Origin: Thalassotalea sediminis | GTDB lineage: Bacteria; Pseudomonadota; Gammaproteobacteria; Enterobacterales; Alteromonadaceae | Assembly (NCBI RefSeq): GCF_030295915.1 | Contig: NZ_AP027361.1 | Location: 1 to 64,000, forward strand | Reading direction: 5' to 3' | Length of the DNA: 64,000 bases | In this document: positions 1-12,841 of the stretch, piece by piece | Position numbering within the stretch: position 1 is the stretch's first letter | Layout: every line of letters begins with the position of its first letter | The notes under the pieces: model-generated | The model's input: the letters and a program-made list of their open reading frames with translations, nothing else | Told to the model about the DNA's origin: nothing | Databases searched by the model: none | Program-made: the position numbers and the translations under genes

Positions 1-300
1 TGGATCCTGTACATATCCACAGTTTTATAACACCCTGACTTATTATTGTGAATGTTTTTAACCAACTAGCGTTATAAAATGCATGCTTTTTCAACAAGTT
101 TTATTGATTAAAACGTTAATACAGCCAAATAAAAATAAAGAACCTGTTAATTTTTTACTAAAAATTGATAAATAGTCGAAAGTCAATATTGAAGTTGTGG
201 ATAAGTAGAGGGATAATGCTGGGATATTATAAAAAAGATAAACAGGTCTGTCTTATTTTTATTTTCAATAATTAAAGATAGATCAGCTAGGAGCCTTTCG
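1..300. promoter_or_regulatory. dnaA upstream region with DnaA box
   Basis: This is an AT-rich gene-free stretch before dnaA. A perfect DnaA box (TTATCCACA) reads on the minus strand at 196-204. A second near-match, ATATCCACA, lies at 13-21 on the plus strand. Only two GATC sites are visible (3-6 and 281-284), so this does not resemble a full E. coli-type oriC. It is more likely the autoregulated dnaA promoter, or the edge of an origin lying to the left of the window. An AGGAG ribosome-binding site at about 289-293 precedes the TTG start at 301. Confidence 0.6.
196..204 (-). promoter_or_regulatory. DnaA box
   Basis: The minus strand reads TTATCCACA, an exact match to the consensus TTATNCACA bound by DnaA domain IV. 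It lies about 100 bases before the dnaA start. DnaA autoregulation or origin function is inferred from this position. Confidence 0.75.
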
Positions 301-1668
301 TTGGATCATTCTTTGTGGCAACGCTGCCTGTCAGTATTACAAGAAGAGTTGCCTGCCCAGCAATTTAGTATGTGGATTAGACCGCTTCAATGTATCGTTG
401 AAGATAATGTTATGACGTTATATGCCCCTAATCGCTTTGTACTCGATTGGGTTAGGGATAAATACGTTAACCGCATCAATGAACTTGTTAGTCTGGAAGA
501 AAGCAATAACCCACCTTTATTGCGTTTCGATGTCGGCAGTATTCCTAAATTAAAAGCGGCGAGTACCAGTGCAGATACATCACCTACAACGCCTACCAAC
601 GAACCCGGTAAGATTAGCCAACGTGTACCAGAATCTAATTTACCAAAAAAAACTAATGTTCGGGTAAATTATACATTTGAAAACTTTGTTGAAGGTAAGT
701 CTAACCAATTAGCTCGAGCTGCTGCGTCGCAAGTTGCCGATAACCCAGGCTCAGCTTATAACCCATTATTTATCTATGGGCGCACAGGTTTGGGTAAGAC
801 GCATTTATTGCATGCTGTCGGGAATGGAATATTGCTTAATAAACCTGACGCTAAGATTGCTTACATGCATTCCGAAAGATTTGTACAGGACATGGTTAGA
901 GCGCTTCAAAACAATGCCATTGAAAAATTCAAACAGTACTATCGTTCAGTGGACGCTCTACTTATTGATGATATTCAGTTTTTCGCTAATAAAGAAAGAA
1001 CACAAGAAGAGTTTTTTCATACCTTCAATGCGTTGCTTGAAGGAAATCAACAGATAATTCTAACCAGTGATCGATACCCAAAAGAAATCGATGGTGTAGA
1101 AGATAGATTGAAGTCTCGTTTTGGATGGGGACTAACTATCGCAATAGAACCTCCCGAATTAGAAACACGTGTAGCAATTTTAAAGAAGAAGGCACAAGAA
1201 AGTCATGTTAATCTAGCTGATGAAGTTGCGTTTTTTATAGCAAAACGTCTTAGGTCAAATGTGAGAGAGCTTGAAGGCGCACTAAACCGTGTAATTGCCA
1301 ATGCTAATTTTACAGGTAGAGCGATCAATATTGATTTTGTTAAGGAAGCACTTCGAGATTTACTTGCCTTACAGGATAAGTTAGTTACTATCGATAATAT
1401 ACAGAAAACAGTTGCCGAATATTATAAAATAAAGGTGTCTGATTTATTGTCTAAACGTCGCAATAGATCAGTTGCAAGACCTAGACAAATTGCCATGGCG
1501 TTGTCTAAAGAGTTAACTAACCATAGTCTTCCTGAAATAGGTGAAGCTTTTGGTGGTAAGGATCATACTACCGTACTGCACGCATGTCGTAAGGTTAAAG
1601 AGTTACGTGAAGAATCTCACGATATTAAAGAAGATTATTCAAACTTAACAAGAACATTATCTTCATAA
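301..1668 (+). CDS. dnaA: Chromosomal replication initiator DnaA
   Basis: DnaA binds DnaA boxes as an ATP complex and opens the origin to load DnaB. At 455 residues it is close to the usual gammaproteobacterial length. Domain I (about 1-85) has the typical LWQRCL and FSMWIRPLQ segments, followed by a Thr/Pro/Ser-rich linker (about 86-118). The AAA+ domain has Walker A GRTGLGKT at 160-167 and Walker B LLIDDIQ at 220-226. The C-terminal DNA-binding domain carries the DnaA signature DHTTVLHA near 421-428. The start is TTG, chosen because it gives the conserved N-terminus and has AGGAG upstream; weak start codons are common for dnaA. It is first in a dnaA-dnaN-recF-gyrB cluster, with a 29-base gap to dnaN. 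Confidence 0.98.
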   Translation: MDHSLWQRCLSVLQEELPAQQFSMWIRPLQCIVEDNVMTLYAPNRFVLDWVRDKYVNRINELVSLEESNNPPLLRFDVGSIPKLKAASTSADTSPTTPTNEPGKISQRVPESNLPKKTNVRVNYTFENFVEGKSNQLARAAASQVADNPGSAYNPLFIYGRTGLGKTHLLHAVGNGILLNKPDAKIAYMHSERFVQDMVRALQNNAIEKFKQYYRSVDALLIDDIQFFANKERTQEEFFHTFNALLEGNQQIILTSDRYPKEIDGVEDRLKSRFGWGLTIAIEPPELETRVAILKKKAQESHVNLADEVAFFIAKRLRSNVRELEGALNRVIANANFTGRAINIDFVKEALRDLLALQDKLVTIDNIQKTVAEYYKIKVSDLLSKRRNRSVARPRQIAMALSKELTNHSLPEIGEAFGGKDHTTVLHACRKVKELREESHDIKEDYSNLTRTLSS

Positions 1669-1697
1669 AAAAATAAGAGTGAAAGAGCAGGTAAAAA

Positions 1698-2800
1698 ATG
1701 AAGTTTTCATTAAATAGAGAATTGTTACTAAAGCCATTGCTGTTGGTATCCGGAGCGGTAGAACGTAAAAGTACCTTACCCATTCTTGGTAATGTGTTGC
1801 TAGATGTAAGTGAGCAGTCACTTACTTTGACGGCTACTGATTTAGAACTTGAAATGGTTGCTTATGCAGAAATTGAAAATACAGGTTCAAGTGGAAAGTT
1901 AACTATTCCGGCGAGAAAACTTCTCGATATTTGTAAAAGCTTACCTGACGGTGCAATGATTTCCTTTGAATCAACGGAGGATGCCGTAACAATATCTTCA
2001 GGGCGTAGTAAATATTCATTATCTACGTTACCAGCAAGCGATTTCCCTAATATTGAAGAGTGGAAGGGGGATGTTGAGTTTAAGCTGAGTAAGGCACAGT
2101 TATTAAGGTTGATTGAAAGTACACACTTTTCAATGGCTAACCAAGATGTCCGATATTATTTGAATGGCATGTCTATCGAAACGGAAGGAAATGAAATACG
2201 TTCTGTTGCAACAGATGGCCATCGATTAGCGATATGTAAAATTGCCAATGACGAACTACAACTTCCGAATAGACAAGTTATCGTTCCGAGAAAAGGAATT
2301 TTGGAAATTATCCGTCTTTTAGATCCTGTTGAAGAGGAAGTTAAGGTATTTCTTGGTTCTAACCACATTCGTATTATTGATAACGAGTTTTCTTTTACAA
2401 GTAAGCTCGTTGACGGACGCTTTCCAGATTACCGACGCGTACTACCACGAAATGGCGATAAAATATTGAACGCTGATAAAGATCAGCTTAAACAAGTTTT
2501 ATCAAGAGCTTCAATTCTTTCGAATGAAAAGTTTAAAGGGGTAAGGCTAAACTTTGCAGATAGCGAACTTAAGATTACTGCTAATAACCCAGAACAAGAG
2601 CAAGCCGAAGAAATTTTAGAAGTTAGTTTTCCATACGAAGATGTTGAAATTGGTTTTAACGTAAATTACGTGTTAGATGTACTTAATGCGATTAAAGAGC
2701 AAGGTGTTAAATTTACATTGGCTGATGCAAATAGCAGTGTTGTAATCGAGGGTCAAGACTCAGGTGAAGCATTGTATGTTGTGATGCCAATGCGCTTGTA

Positions 2801-2801
<1 letters not shown>
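1698..2801 (+). CDS. dnaN: DNA polymerase III sliding clamp, beta subunit
   Basis: The beta clamp forms a ring dimer that tethers DNA polymerase III and other clamp-binding proteins to DNA. The protein has 367 residues, equal to the common length, and begins MKFSLNREL. It contains family landmarks such as YYLNGMSIE and TDGHRLA near the middle and ends with the conserved VVMPMRL. Three topologically similar clamp domains of about 120 residues each are expected for this length. An AGCAGG-type ribosome-binding site precedes the ATG. Its stop codon TAA shares its last A with the ATG of recF (TAATG), indicating coupled translation. Confidence 0.98.
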
Positions 2802-6332
<3,531 letters not shown>

Positions 6333-6352
6333 TTTTTCGTCATAATAATTTT

Positions 6353-6380
6353 AAGGCCACTTTGTTTAGTGGCCTTTTTT
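6353..6380 (+). terminator. Rho-independent terminator after gyrB
   Basis: The stem AAGGCCAC / GTGGCCTT (6353-6360 with 6369-6376) has an 8-base loop and is followed by a T run. It ends the dnaA-gyrB cluster. Confidence 0.9.
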
Positions 6381-6632
6381 ATAGGTGTGTATTTATACAG
6401 TGGTGATGCGTAATCGCTTTTTATGTACTTACTATAGAAAAAGGTAATGAAATTTATGTCCGGTCATTCAATTAAACGCTATAAATAACGCTGTTGCTTT
6501 TATAATGTTCAAAAAAGCTAAAAAATTCGAGTTTTTGCTCAATATATATCCTTTGTAAACTAGGCGAATAAACAGACAAACGTTATACTAGCGCCAGTAA
6601 ATTGAAATCTTAAAATATAAATACAGGCGCGT
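6381..6632. other. Intergenic region before glyQ
   Basis: I see no gene here. A TATACT hexamer at about 6585 could be the -10 element for glyQS, but no convincing -35 lies at the right distance. An AGGCG at 6625-6629 may serve as the glyQ ribosome-binding site. Confidence 0.35.
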
Positions 6633-7550
6633 ATGAGTACGTTTAATATCAAAACATTCCAAGGACTAATTCTTCAATTACAAGATTACTGGTCTCGTCA
6701 GGGTTGTGTCATTGTCCAACCATTAGATTTAGAAGTAGGAGCGGGTACTTTCCATCCCATGACGTTCTTACGCGCTGTTGGTCCAGAACCAATTAGTAGT
6801 GCATATGTTCAACCATGTCGCAGGCCAACAGATGGTCGCTATGGTGAAAACCCTAATCGTTTGCAGCATTACTATCAATTCCAAGTTATGCTAAAACCTT
6901 CACCGAAGAACATACAAGAGCTTTATTTAAACTCGTTAAGAGAATTAGGTGTAGATCCACTTATTCACGATATACGCTTTGTAGAAGATAACTGGGAATC
7001 GCCAACATTAGGTGCTTGGGGTTTAGGTTGGGAAGTATGGCTTAATGGTATGGAAATAACTCAATTCACTTATTTCCAACAAGTAGGTGGATTAGAGTGT
7101 GCTCCTGTAACGGGTGAAATTACCTATGGCTTAGAGCGCCTCGCGATGTACATTCAAAATGTAGATAGTATCTATGACTTGGTATGGACAGATGGGCCAA
7201 TGGGTAAGGTGCTATATGGAGATGTTTTCCACCAAAATGAAGTAGAGCAATCTGCCTACAATTTTGAACATGCTGATGTTGATGCATTGTTTGCTCAATT
7301 TGATCAATGTGAAAAAGACAGCCAAAAATTAATTGAAGAAGGGTTAGCCTTACCTGCTTATGAACAGGTAATGAAAGCATCTCATGCATTTAATTTACTA
7401 GATGCTCGTCATGCAATTTCAGTTACTGAAAGACAACGCTATATTTTGCGGGTACGAGCGTTATCTAAAGCTTGTGCTGAAGCATTCTATGCAACAAGAG
7501 AAAAGTTAGGTTTCCCACTATGTGGTTCAGAAAAGGTGGGGGATGAATAA
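6633..7550 (+). CDS. glyQ: Glycine--tRNA ligase alpha subunit
   Basis: GlyQ is the catalytic subunit of the bacterial alpha2beta2 glycyl-tRNA synthetase, which charges tRNA-Gly in the cytoplasm. It has 305 residues, close to the usual 300-303. It begins with the typical [18 protein letters not shown] and continues with the conserved [14 protein letters not shown] and LRAVGPEP segments. Motif-like blocks [18 protein letters not shown] and [13 protein letters not shown] belong to the class II core. The gene is followed after one base by glyS, so the two subunits are made together. Confidence 0.98.
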   Translation: MSTFNIKTFQGLILQLQDYWSRQGCVIVQPLDLEVGAGTFHPMTFLRAVGPEPISSAYVQPCRRPTDGRYGENPNRLQHYYQFQVMLKPSPKNIQELYLNSLRELGVDPLIHDIRFVEDNWESPTLGAWGLGWEVWLNGMEITQFTYFQQVGGLECAPVTGEITYGLERLAMYIQNVDSIYDLVWTDGPMGKVLYGDVFHQNEVEQSAYNFEHADVDALFAQFDQCEKDSQKLIEEGLALPAYEQVMKASHAFNLLDARHAISVTERQRYILRVRALSKACAEAFYATREKLGFPLCGSEKVGDE

Positions 7551-7551
7551 A

Positions 7552-9624
7552 ATGAAAAAAGAAACATTATTAATTGAATTGGGTACTGAAGAGTTACCTC
7601 CAAAATCACTTCAAAAGTTAGCAAAGACGTTTTTTCAGCAAATTATAGACCAGTTGGATAAAGCGGAACTTTCATATAGCTCTGCAAATTGGTTTGCATC
7701 TCCAAGAAGGCTTGCAGTACAAGTTATAGACTTAGTAGAAAAACAAGCAGATAAGGAAATTGAAAAACGAGGCCCAGCGGTTAATGTAGCTTTTGATGAG
7801 CAAGGTAATCCAAGTAAAGCAGCAATGGGTTGGGCAAAATCAAATGGTATTACCATAGAGCAAGCACAACGCCTAAAAACCGATAAAGGTGAGTGGTTGT
7901 TGCATAAAGCCTTGCAAGCTGGAAAGTCAGTGCAAGCGTTAATACCTGAAATGGTAACAACAGCACTTGGTAAACTACCAATTCCAAAACCAATGCGTTG
8001 GGGGAGTTCTAGAATCCAATTTATTCGCCCAGTACATACATTAACGTTAATGTATGGTGAGGAAATTATTAATGGTGAAGCACTAGGGGTTGAGTCCAAT
8101 AATTTATTACAAGGCCATCGTTTCCATCATCATGGTTTAGTTGCTTTAAAACATGCTAAAGATTATGAGGAAACTTTATATCAAGCTTATGTTGTTGCTG
8201 ATTATCAACGACGTAAAGAGCTTATTCTTGAGCAAATTAAGCAGGCTGAGACGTCATTAGACGCAGTTGCACTTATTGATGAGGAACTGTTGGAGGAAGT
8301 TGTTTCATTAGTAGAGTGGCCGAAAACATTAGTTGGTACTTTTGATAAAGCATTTCTAGACGTGCCACCAGAGCCGTTGATTTATTCAATGAAGGATCAT
8401 CAAAAGTACTTTCCTGTTGAAGATAAAAATGGCAAGTTATTAAATAAGTTTATCTTTGTTGCTAATATTGACAGTAAAGATCCTGAGCAAGTCGTATTTG
8501 GTAACGAAAAAGTTATTAGACCAAGACTGTCGGATGCTGAGTTTTTCTTTACGACAGATAAAAAGAAAACGCTGGCTTCTCGTTTAGAAAGCCTAGAATC
8601 TGTTTTGTTTCAGAAGCAGCTAGGTACCCTCAAAGCAAAATCCGAACGGATAGCCTCTTTAAGTCAACATATTGCAAATATTATCGGTGATGTGCCAGAG
8701 TTGGCTCATCGTGCTGGTTTATTGAGTAAAACAGACTTAATGACTGAAATGGTCTTAGAGTTTCCCCAAGTACAAGGCACAATGGGTAAGTACTATGCCC
8801 AACATGATGGCGAAGATTCGCAAGTGGCGCAAGCGCTTGAAGACCAATATCGACCTCGTTTTTCCGGTGATCGTTTACCTGAAGGTACAATTGGTTGCGC
8901 TGTCGCTATTGCTGATAAAGTAGATACACTTGTTGGTATTTTTGGTATTAACCAGCCTCCTAAGGGAGATAAAGACCCATTTGCTCTGCGTAGGGCGGCG
9001 ATAGGCTTAATTCGTATTATAATTGAAAAGCAACTAAATTTAGACATTAAAGATCTAGTTGCACATAGCGTTAGTTTATATGGTGATAAACTAACAAATG
9101 AAAATATCAACGAACAGGTAATTGATTTTGTTCTTGGTCGATTCAAAGCTCATTATCAAGAACAAAAAGTGACTGTTGATGTTATTCAAGCAGTATTGGC
9201 TAACGCGCCAACAGCACCTTTAGATTTTGATAAACGTGTGTCTGCTGTAAATCATTTTAAGTCGATGGAAGCGTCGCAAACACTAGCGGCTGCTAATAAG
9301 CGTGTTGGTAATATTCTCGCAAAGTTTGAAGGCAAACTATCTGAGACTTTTGATACTACATTAGCTATTGATGAGCATGAGAAAAATCTTGCTAATACTT
9401 TTGCCAATGTAAAGGCAACCGTGAAACTTTTGGTTGAAGCTCAAGATTACCAACAGGCATTTACTGAATTAGCACAAATTAAGCAACCAATTGATGAGTT
9501 CTTTGATAATGTGATGGTGATGGCAGATGATGAGCAAGTGAAGATCAATCGTTTGACGTTGTTGAATGAAATTAGAAATAGCTTTTTAGATATCGCAGAT
9601 ATTTCAGTTCTTCAAAATGCTTAG
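7552..9624 (+). CDS. glyS: Glycine--tRNA ligase beta subunit
   Basis: GlyS is the tRNA-binding partner of GlyQ. With the chosen ATG the protein has 690 residues, matching the usual 689, and starts with ETLLIELGTEELPPKSL, the family N-terminus. An in-frame ATG at 7543 and a TTG/GTG further upstream would only add residues overlapping glyQ. The run AGGTGGGGG at 7534-7542 is at a good distance from 7552. Family blocks include SPRRLA near 50, GDRLPEGTIGCAVAIADKVDTL in the HD-like middle, and QPPKGDKDPFALRRAA. The C-terminal anticodon-binding region ends NRLTLLNEI. A terminator follows. Confidence 0.97.
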   Translation: MKKETLLIELGTEELPPKSLQKLAKTFFQQIIDQLDKAELSYSSANWFASPRRLAVQVIDLVEKQADKEIEKRGPAVNVAFDEQGNPSKAAMGWAKSNGITIEQAQRLKTDKGEWLLHKALQAGKSVQALIPEMVTTALGKLPIPKPMRWGSSRIQFIRPVHTLTLMYGEEIINGEALGVESNNLLQGHRFHHHGLVALKHAKDYEETLYQAYVVADYQRRKELILEQIKQAETSLDAVALIDEELLEEVVSLVEWPKTLVGTFDKAFLDVPPEPLIYSMKDHQKYFPVEDKNGKLLNKFIFVANIDSKDPEQVVFGNEKVIRPRLSDAEFFFTTDKKKTLASRLESLESVLFQKQLGTLKAKSERIASLSQHIANIIGDVPELAHRAGLLSKTDLMTEMVLEFPQVQGTMGKYYAQHDGEDSQVAQALEDQYRPRFSGDRLPEGTIGCAVAIADKVDTLVGIFGINQPPKGDKDPFALRRAAIGLIRIIIEKQLNLDIKDLVAHSVSLYGDKLTNENINEQVIDFVLGRFKAHYQEQKVTVDVIQAVLANAPTAPLDFDKRVSAVNHFKSMEASQTLAAANKRVGNILAKFEGKLSETFDTTLAIDEHEKNLANTFANVKATVKLLVEAQDYQQAFTELAQIKQPIDEFFDNVMVMADDEQVKINRLTLLNEIRNSFLDIADISVLQNA

Positions 9625-9647
9625 TGTTTTTATTCGATTATGATGTG

Positions 9648-9675
9648 AGGGCAGTTGTTTTAACTGCCCTTTTTT
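9648..9675 (+). terminator. Rho-independent terminator after glyS
   Basis: The stem AGGGCAGTT / AACTGCCCT (9648-9656 with 9662-9670) has a 5-base loop and is followed by five T. The stop codon of the converging tusA gene lies inside it. Confidence 0.88.
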
Positions 9676-9905
9676 ATTACATACTGAAAAGGTAATGACT
9701 CCGTTTGTGCCGCGACTAATTCATGCTCCATAAAGCGGCAAAAACTAGGGATATCTCTAGCCGTAGAAGGGTCATCTGCTAGTACCAATAAGGTTTCCCC
9801 ATCATTGATTTTTCGTATGTTTAAGCGAACCATCATTACCGGCTCCGGGCATTTTAGCCCGATCGCGTCTAAGGTGTGGTTAGTGTTTTCAAATATCGTC
9901 GACAT
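9660..9905 (-). CDS. tusA: Sulfurtransferase TusA
   Basis: TusA is a small cytoplasmic sulfur carrier. It takes persulfide sulfur from IscS and passes it to TusBCD for 2-thiolation of wobble uridine in tRNA, and it influences other sulfur flows. The chosen start gives 81 residues, the same as E. coli TusA. The N-terminal sequence DHTLDA-type and the active-site motif [11 protein letters not shown] with the single catalytic Cys are present, as is [21 protein letters not shown] longer frame with an upstream start at 9947 would overlap the next gene and lacks family support. The stop codon lies within the glyS terminator stem. Confidence 0.95.
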   Translation of the reverse strand: MSTIFENTNHTLDAIGLKCPEPVMMVRLNIRKINDGETLLVLADDPSTARDIPSFCRFMEHELVAAQTESLPFQYVIKKGS

Positions 9906-9912
9906 AAAGCGC

Positions 9913-10749
9913 TTAATCTTTCTGTGATTGGCGAACGAAGCCAGCAATAGAATAATGTAATTCTAACATGGTGCGTAAGTCATCTGCATCGGCTTTTTTG
10001 TTAAAGTGCTGACTTATTACTCGATATAAACCATGGCTAAAAACTACCGTTAAAGTGTCTGTTTTAAGCTGTGCTTTAAATGCGTTTATCGCCTGTTGAG
10101 CATTATCTTCGTTAGCGAATGCACCAAGCTGCACATGCCATTGCTTTACTGACGTTTCGTATAATACAGGACTGCTTTTTTCACGATTAGCATTTATTTT
10201 TCGACTTATCTTGGCAGTATTTTTACTACTAATACTCGTGACTCGAGCTTGATCTCTAGGCGAAAAAGACCAAGAAATTTGACCATATATACTATGATTG
10301 GTATCTATAATACCGCTATCAAAATAACTTGTTTGTCCAAATTCCAGCGCTACGTTATTGGTGACATTATACTGAACTGCTAGACGTAAATAAGGTGTAA
10401 TACCAGACTTCTTGGCAACTGCAGTGTTAGTTGAAGATAACACACTGTTAATTCCGGTTCCTGCTTTAAGCACTAATGATTGATTGACGTCTTTTATAAA
10501 GTTCATGCCGACTGTTGCGCGGCTGAGTTTTAGCAGGTGAGTGTTGGCGTTGGTTTCTATTGCGAGGTTTCTATGATTAACATAACGACCTTCAAAGGAG
10601 AAGTCATCTGAAAATCGCCAATGGTAAGATACATGAAAACCTGATGAAGAGTTCTGTTGATGATGATAATTAATACCAATGCCAACACTTTGTTCTTGTG
10701 CTTGGCACTTAAAGGTGACAATTAATAAACTAAATAATAAAACACGCAT
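9913..10749 (-). CDS. Outer-membrane beta-barrel protein with C-terminal SPOR domain
   Basis: The protein has 278 residues. An N-terminal signal peptide (about 1-18, cleavage near CQA) precedes alternating hydrophobic strands typical of an eight-stranded OmpA/OmpW-like barrel (about 20-164, ending WSFSP). A Ser/Lys-rich linker (about 165-202) leads to a SPOR domain (about 203-275) with [12 protein letters not shown] and repeated helix starts. SPOR domains bind peptidoglycan stripped of stem peptides, often at division sites. I infer an outer membrane to cell wall tether, with SPOR in place of the OmpA peptidoglycan domain. An upstream TTG at 10764 is an alternative start. Function is not known. 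Confidence 0.7.
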   Translation of the reverse strand: MRVLLFSLLIVTFKCQAQEQSVGIGINYHHQQNSSSGFHVSYHWRFSDDFSFEGRYVNHRNLAIETNANTHLLKLSRATVGMNFIKDVNQSLVLKAGTGINSVLSSTNTAVAKKSGITPYLRLAVQYNVTNNVALEFGQTSYFDSGIIDTNHSIYGQISWSFSPRDQARVTSISSKNTAKISRKINANREKSSPVLYETSVKQWHVQLGAFANEDNAQQAINAFKAQLKTDTLTVVFSHGLYRVISQHFNKKADADDLRTMLELHYSIAGFVRQSQKD

Positions 10750-10906
10750 TTTAAATACAAGCAAAGATTATTGTTTTTATTATAGTATCAGTCGTTTGCG
10801 TGTAACACTATCGAGCATTAGCTATTAGGTTAAATTTTTCAGAACCGCTTGCTTTGTCATCCCAGCCTGAATACTCTTAAACAGTAGGTTTTTTTCAGGG
10901 TAATAT

Positions 10907-12817
10907 ATGTTTAGGTTTGCTACTTTCTTTTGCTTAACTTTTCTCCTTTTATCGAGTGGCGTACATGCATTTGATAATGCACAAATGCGTGATATTTTTA
11001 TCAAAGCTGAACGTCAATTATGGAAAACGAACTCTTCTTCGTATATTAACCTTTATAACCAGCTCCATTATTATCCATTACAACCATACTTAGACCAGCG
11101 TCGTTTAATGACACGTATGCGTTTATCCTCGGCAAAAGACATAGATCAATTCTTAACGAAATATGAAGGAAGCCCTTTAGATTTGCCGTTAAGAAAGAAG
11201 TGGTTAGAATACTTAGTTAAAAGAAATCGACAAACGTTGTTCCTTGAATTTTTTAAGCCAACGTCTGATGTTGATTTAACCTGTCATTTTTATCAGTACC
11301 AGCTCAATAGTGGTGTTGATGAAAGTAAGGTGTTAACTCATATTGCTAATCTTTGGGTTGTTGGTAAATCTCAACCGAAATCATGTGATCCATTATTTGC
11401 AAGGTGGCAGAAAGCAGGTTTGCGAACGCAAAAGCATGTTTGGCAACGGCTAGTAAAAGCTGCTGATGGCGGAAAGCATACACTTATTCCCTATATCACG
11501 TCTTTGATGCCTAAAAATCAGCAATATTTAGGTAGACTTTGGCATAAGGTTAGGCGAGACCCTGCATACATTACGAAACTGAGTCGTTTTCCCACGAAAT
11601 CAGCCAAGGAAACAGAAATTTTCGTTTATGGTATCAAACGACTTATCTGGCGAGATCCTGATCGTGCGTTAGCAACACTGAAGAAAGCACAATCTGTATT
11701 TACTATTACAGAGGCCCAAGAACAACAAATAGCATTAAAGTTCTCATTAGCTCTTGCGAGTAAAAAACATGACGAAGCAAAAACTTGGTTAGCGCGCGTT
11801 AATGACAGCAATTTAACAAGTAATATTGTGCAATGGAAAATTGCAGATTTACTACGAGAACAAGATTGGAAACTTATCAAACAAGAGTTGTCGGTCTTTC
11901 CAAAAGACCAACAAAGTAAATATCAGTGGCAATATTGGTATGGTAGAAGTTTATTTGAAACTGGCGAGGAAGCCGCGGGTCAAAAGATCTTAAAATCTTT
12001 GGCTGAACAACGCCATTATTATGGATTTCTAGCCGCAAGCTATTTGCAATTGCCGATGAATCTTCAAAACAATCCATTAATTATAACGGACGAAGAGAAA
12101 CAGGCATTATTTCAAAATTCTGCGGGTAAAAGAGCATTTGAGTTTTTTCATCTAGGCCGTTTTTATCACGCGCGAAAAGAATGGAATTTTTGGTTAACAA
12201 CGTTAAATGATCGACAGAAGTTAGTCGCTGCAAAACTAGCAAATGAGTTAGGTTGGTATGATCGTGCAATATTTGCGTTATCAAAAGTTGGATATTTAGA
12301 TGATGTCGATTTGCGATTTCCTTTGGCGTTTAACCAGCAAATTACTGCCTACGCTGATCAACATAAAATACAGCCTGCTTGGGCTTTTGCAATAACACGG
12401 CGTGAAAGTTCTTTTATGTCTGACGCATATTCTTCTGTTGGGGCAAAAGGATTAATGCAAATCATGCCTGGTACAGCAAAACAATTAACCCGTAAGAAAA
12501 AGTTATCGAATAAATACCTTTTTAATAGCGAAAATAACATTCGTTTAGGTACTAAATACCTTAGAAACTTACTTGATCGACATGATGGCAATCAAATATT
12601 AGCAACAGCTGCTTACAATGCTGGTCCATACCGTGTTAAGAAGTGGCTTGCTGCTAATGATAGTTTACCCGCTGACATATGGATAGAAACGATTCCCTAC
12701 AAAGAAACACGGGAATATGTGAAAAGTGTATTGGCGTATCAACAAATATATCAACAGAAAGTAGGTCAACCAACACAGCTTTTTGAACAATTACATCAGA
12801 TGAATATAACGCGGTGA
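10907..12817 (+). CDS. slt: Soluble lytic murein transglycosylase
   Basis: Slt cleaves the MurNAc-GlcNAc bond in peptidoglycan and forms 1,6-anhydro ends, acting in the periplasm. The 636-residue protein has a signal peptide (about 1-21, ending VHAF) and a long alpha-helical superhelical region with many Trp and Arg residues, as in Slt70. The C-terminal SLT catalytic domain begins near 485. The catalytic glutamate is E500 in RRESSF, followed by GAKGLMQIMPGTA and ATAAYNAGPYRVKKW. The length matches E. coli Slt70 (645). A CAGGG ribosome-binding site precedes the start. It shares a divergent promoter gap of about 160 bases with the barrel-SPOR gene, another cell-wall protein. Confidence 0.94.
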   Translation: MFRFATFFCLTFLLLSSGVHAFDNAQMRDIFIKAERQLWKTNSSSYINLYNQLHYYPLQPYLDQRRLMTRMRLSSAKDIDQFLTKYEGSPLDLPLRKKWLEYLVKRNRQTLFLEFFKPTSDVDLTCHFYQYQLNSGVDESKVLTHIANLWVVGKSQPKSCDPLFARWQKAGLRTQKHVWQRLVKAADGGKHTLIPYITSLMPKNQQYLGRLWHKVRRDPAYITKLSRFPTKSAKETEIFVYGIKRLIWRDPDRALATLKKAQSVFTITEAQEQQIALKFSLALASKKHDEAKTWLARVNDSNLTSNIVQWKIADLLREQDWKLIKQELSVFPKDQQSKYQWQYWYGRSLFETGEEAAGQKILKSLAEQRHYYGFLAASYLQLPMNLQNNPLIITDEEKQALFQNSAGKRAFEFFHLGRFYHARKEWNFWLTTLNDRQKLVAAKLANELGWYDRAIFALSKVGYLDDVDLRFPLAFNQQITAYADQHKIQPAWAFAITRRESSFMSDAYSSVGAKGLMQIMPGTAKQLTRKKKLSNKYLFNSENNIRLGTKYLRNLLDRHDGNQILATAAYNAGPYRVKKWLAANDSLPADIWIETIPYKETREYVKSVLAYQQIYQQKVGQPTQLFEQLHQMNITR

Positions 12818-12841
12818 CACTCCATGTGTTAAGATCGTGTT

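Noticed and set aside
1..300. Full oriC
   Set aside because: Only one perfect DnaA box and two GATC sites are seen, with no clustered AT-rich repeats, so the evidence is too weak.
734..1057. 107-codon frame inside dnaA
   Set aside because: It is a shadow of dnaA in another frame with no recognisable domain.
6381..6632. Riboswitch or attenuator before glyQS
   Set aside because: No aptamer-like conserved structure or leader peptide was visible.
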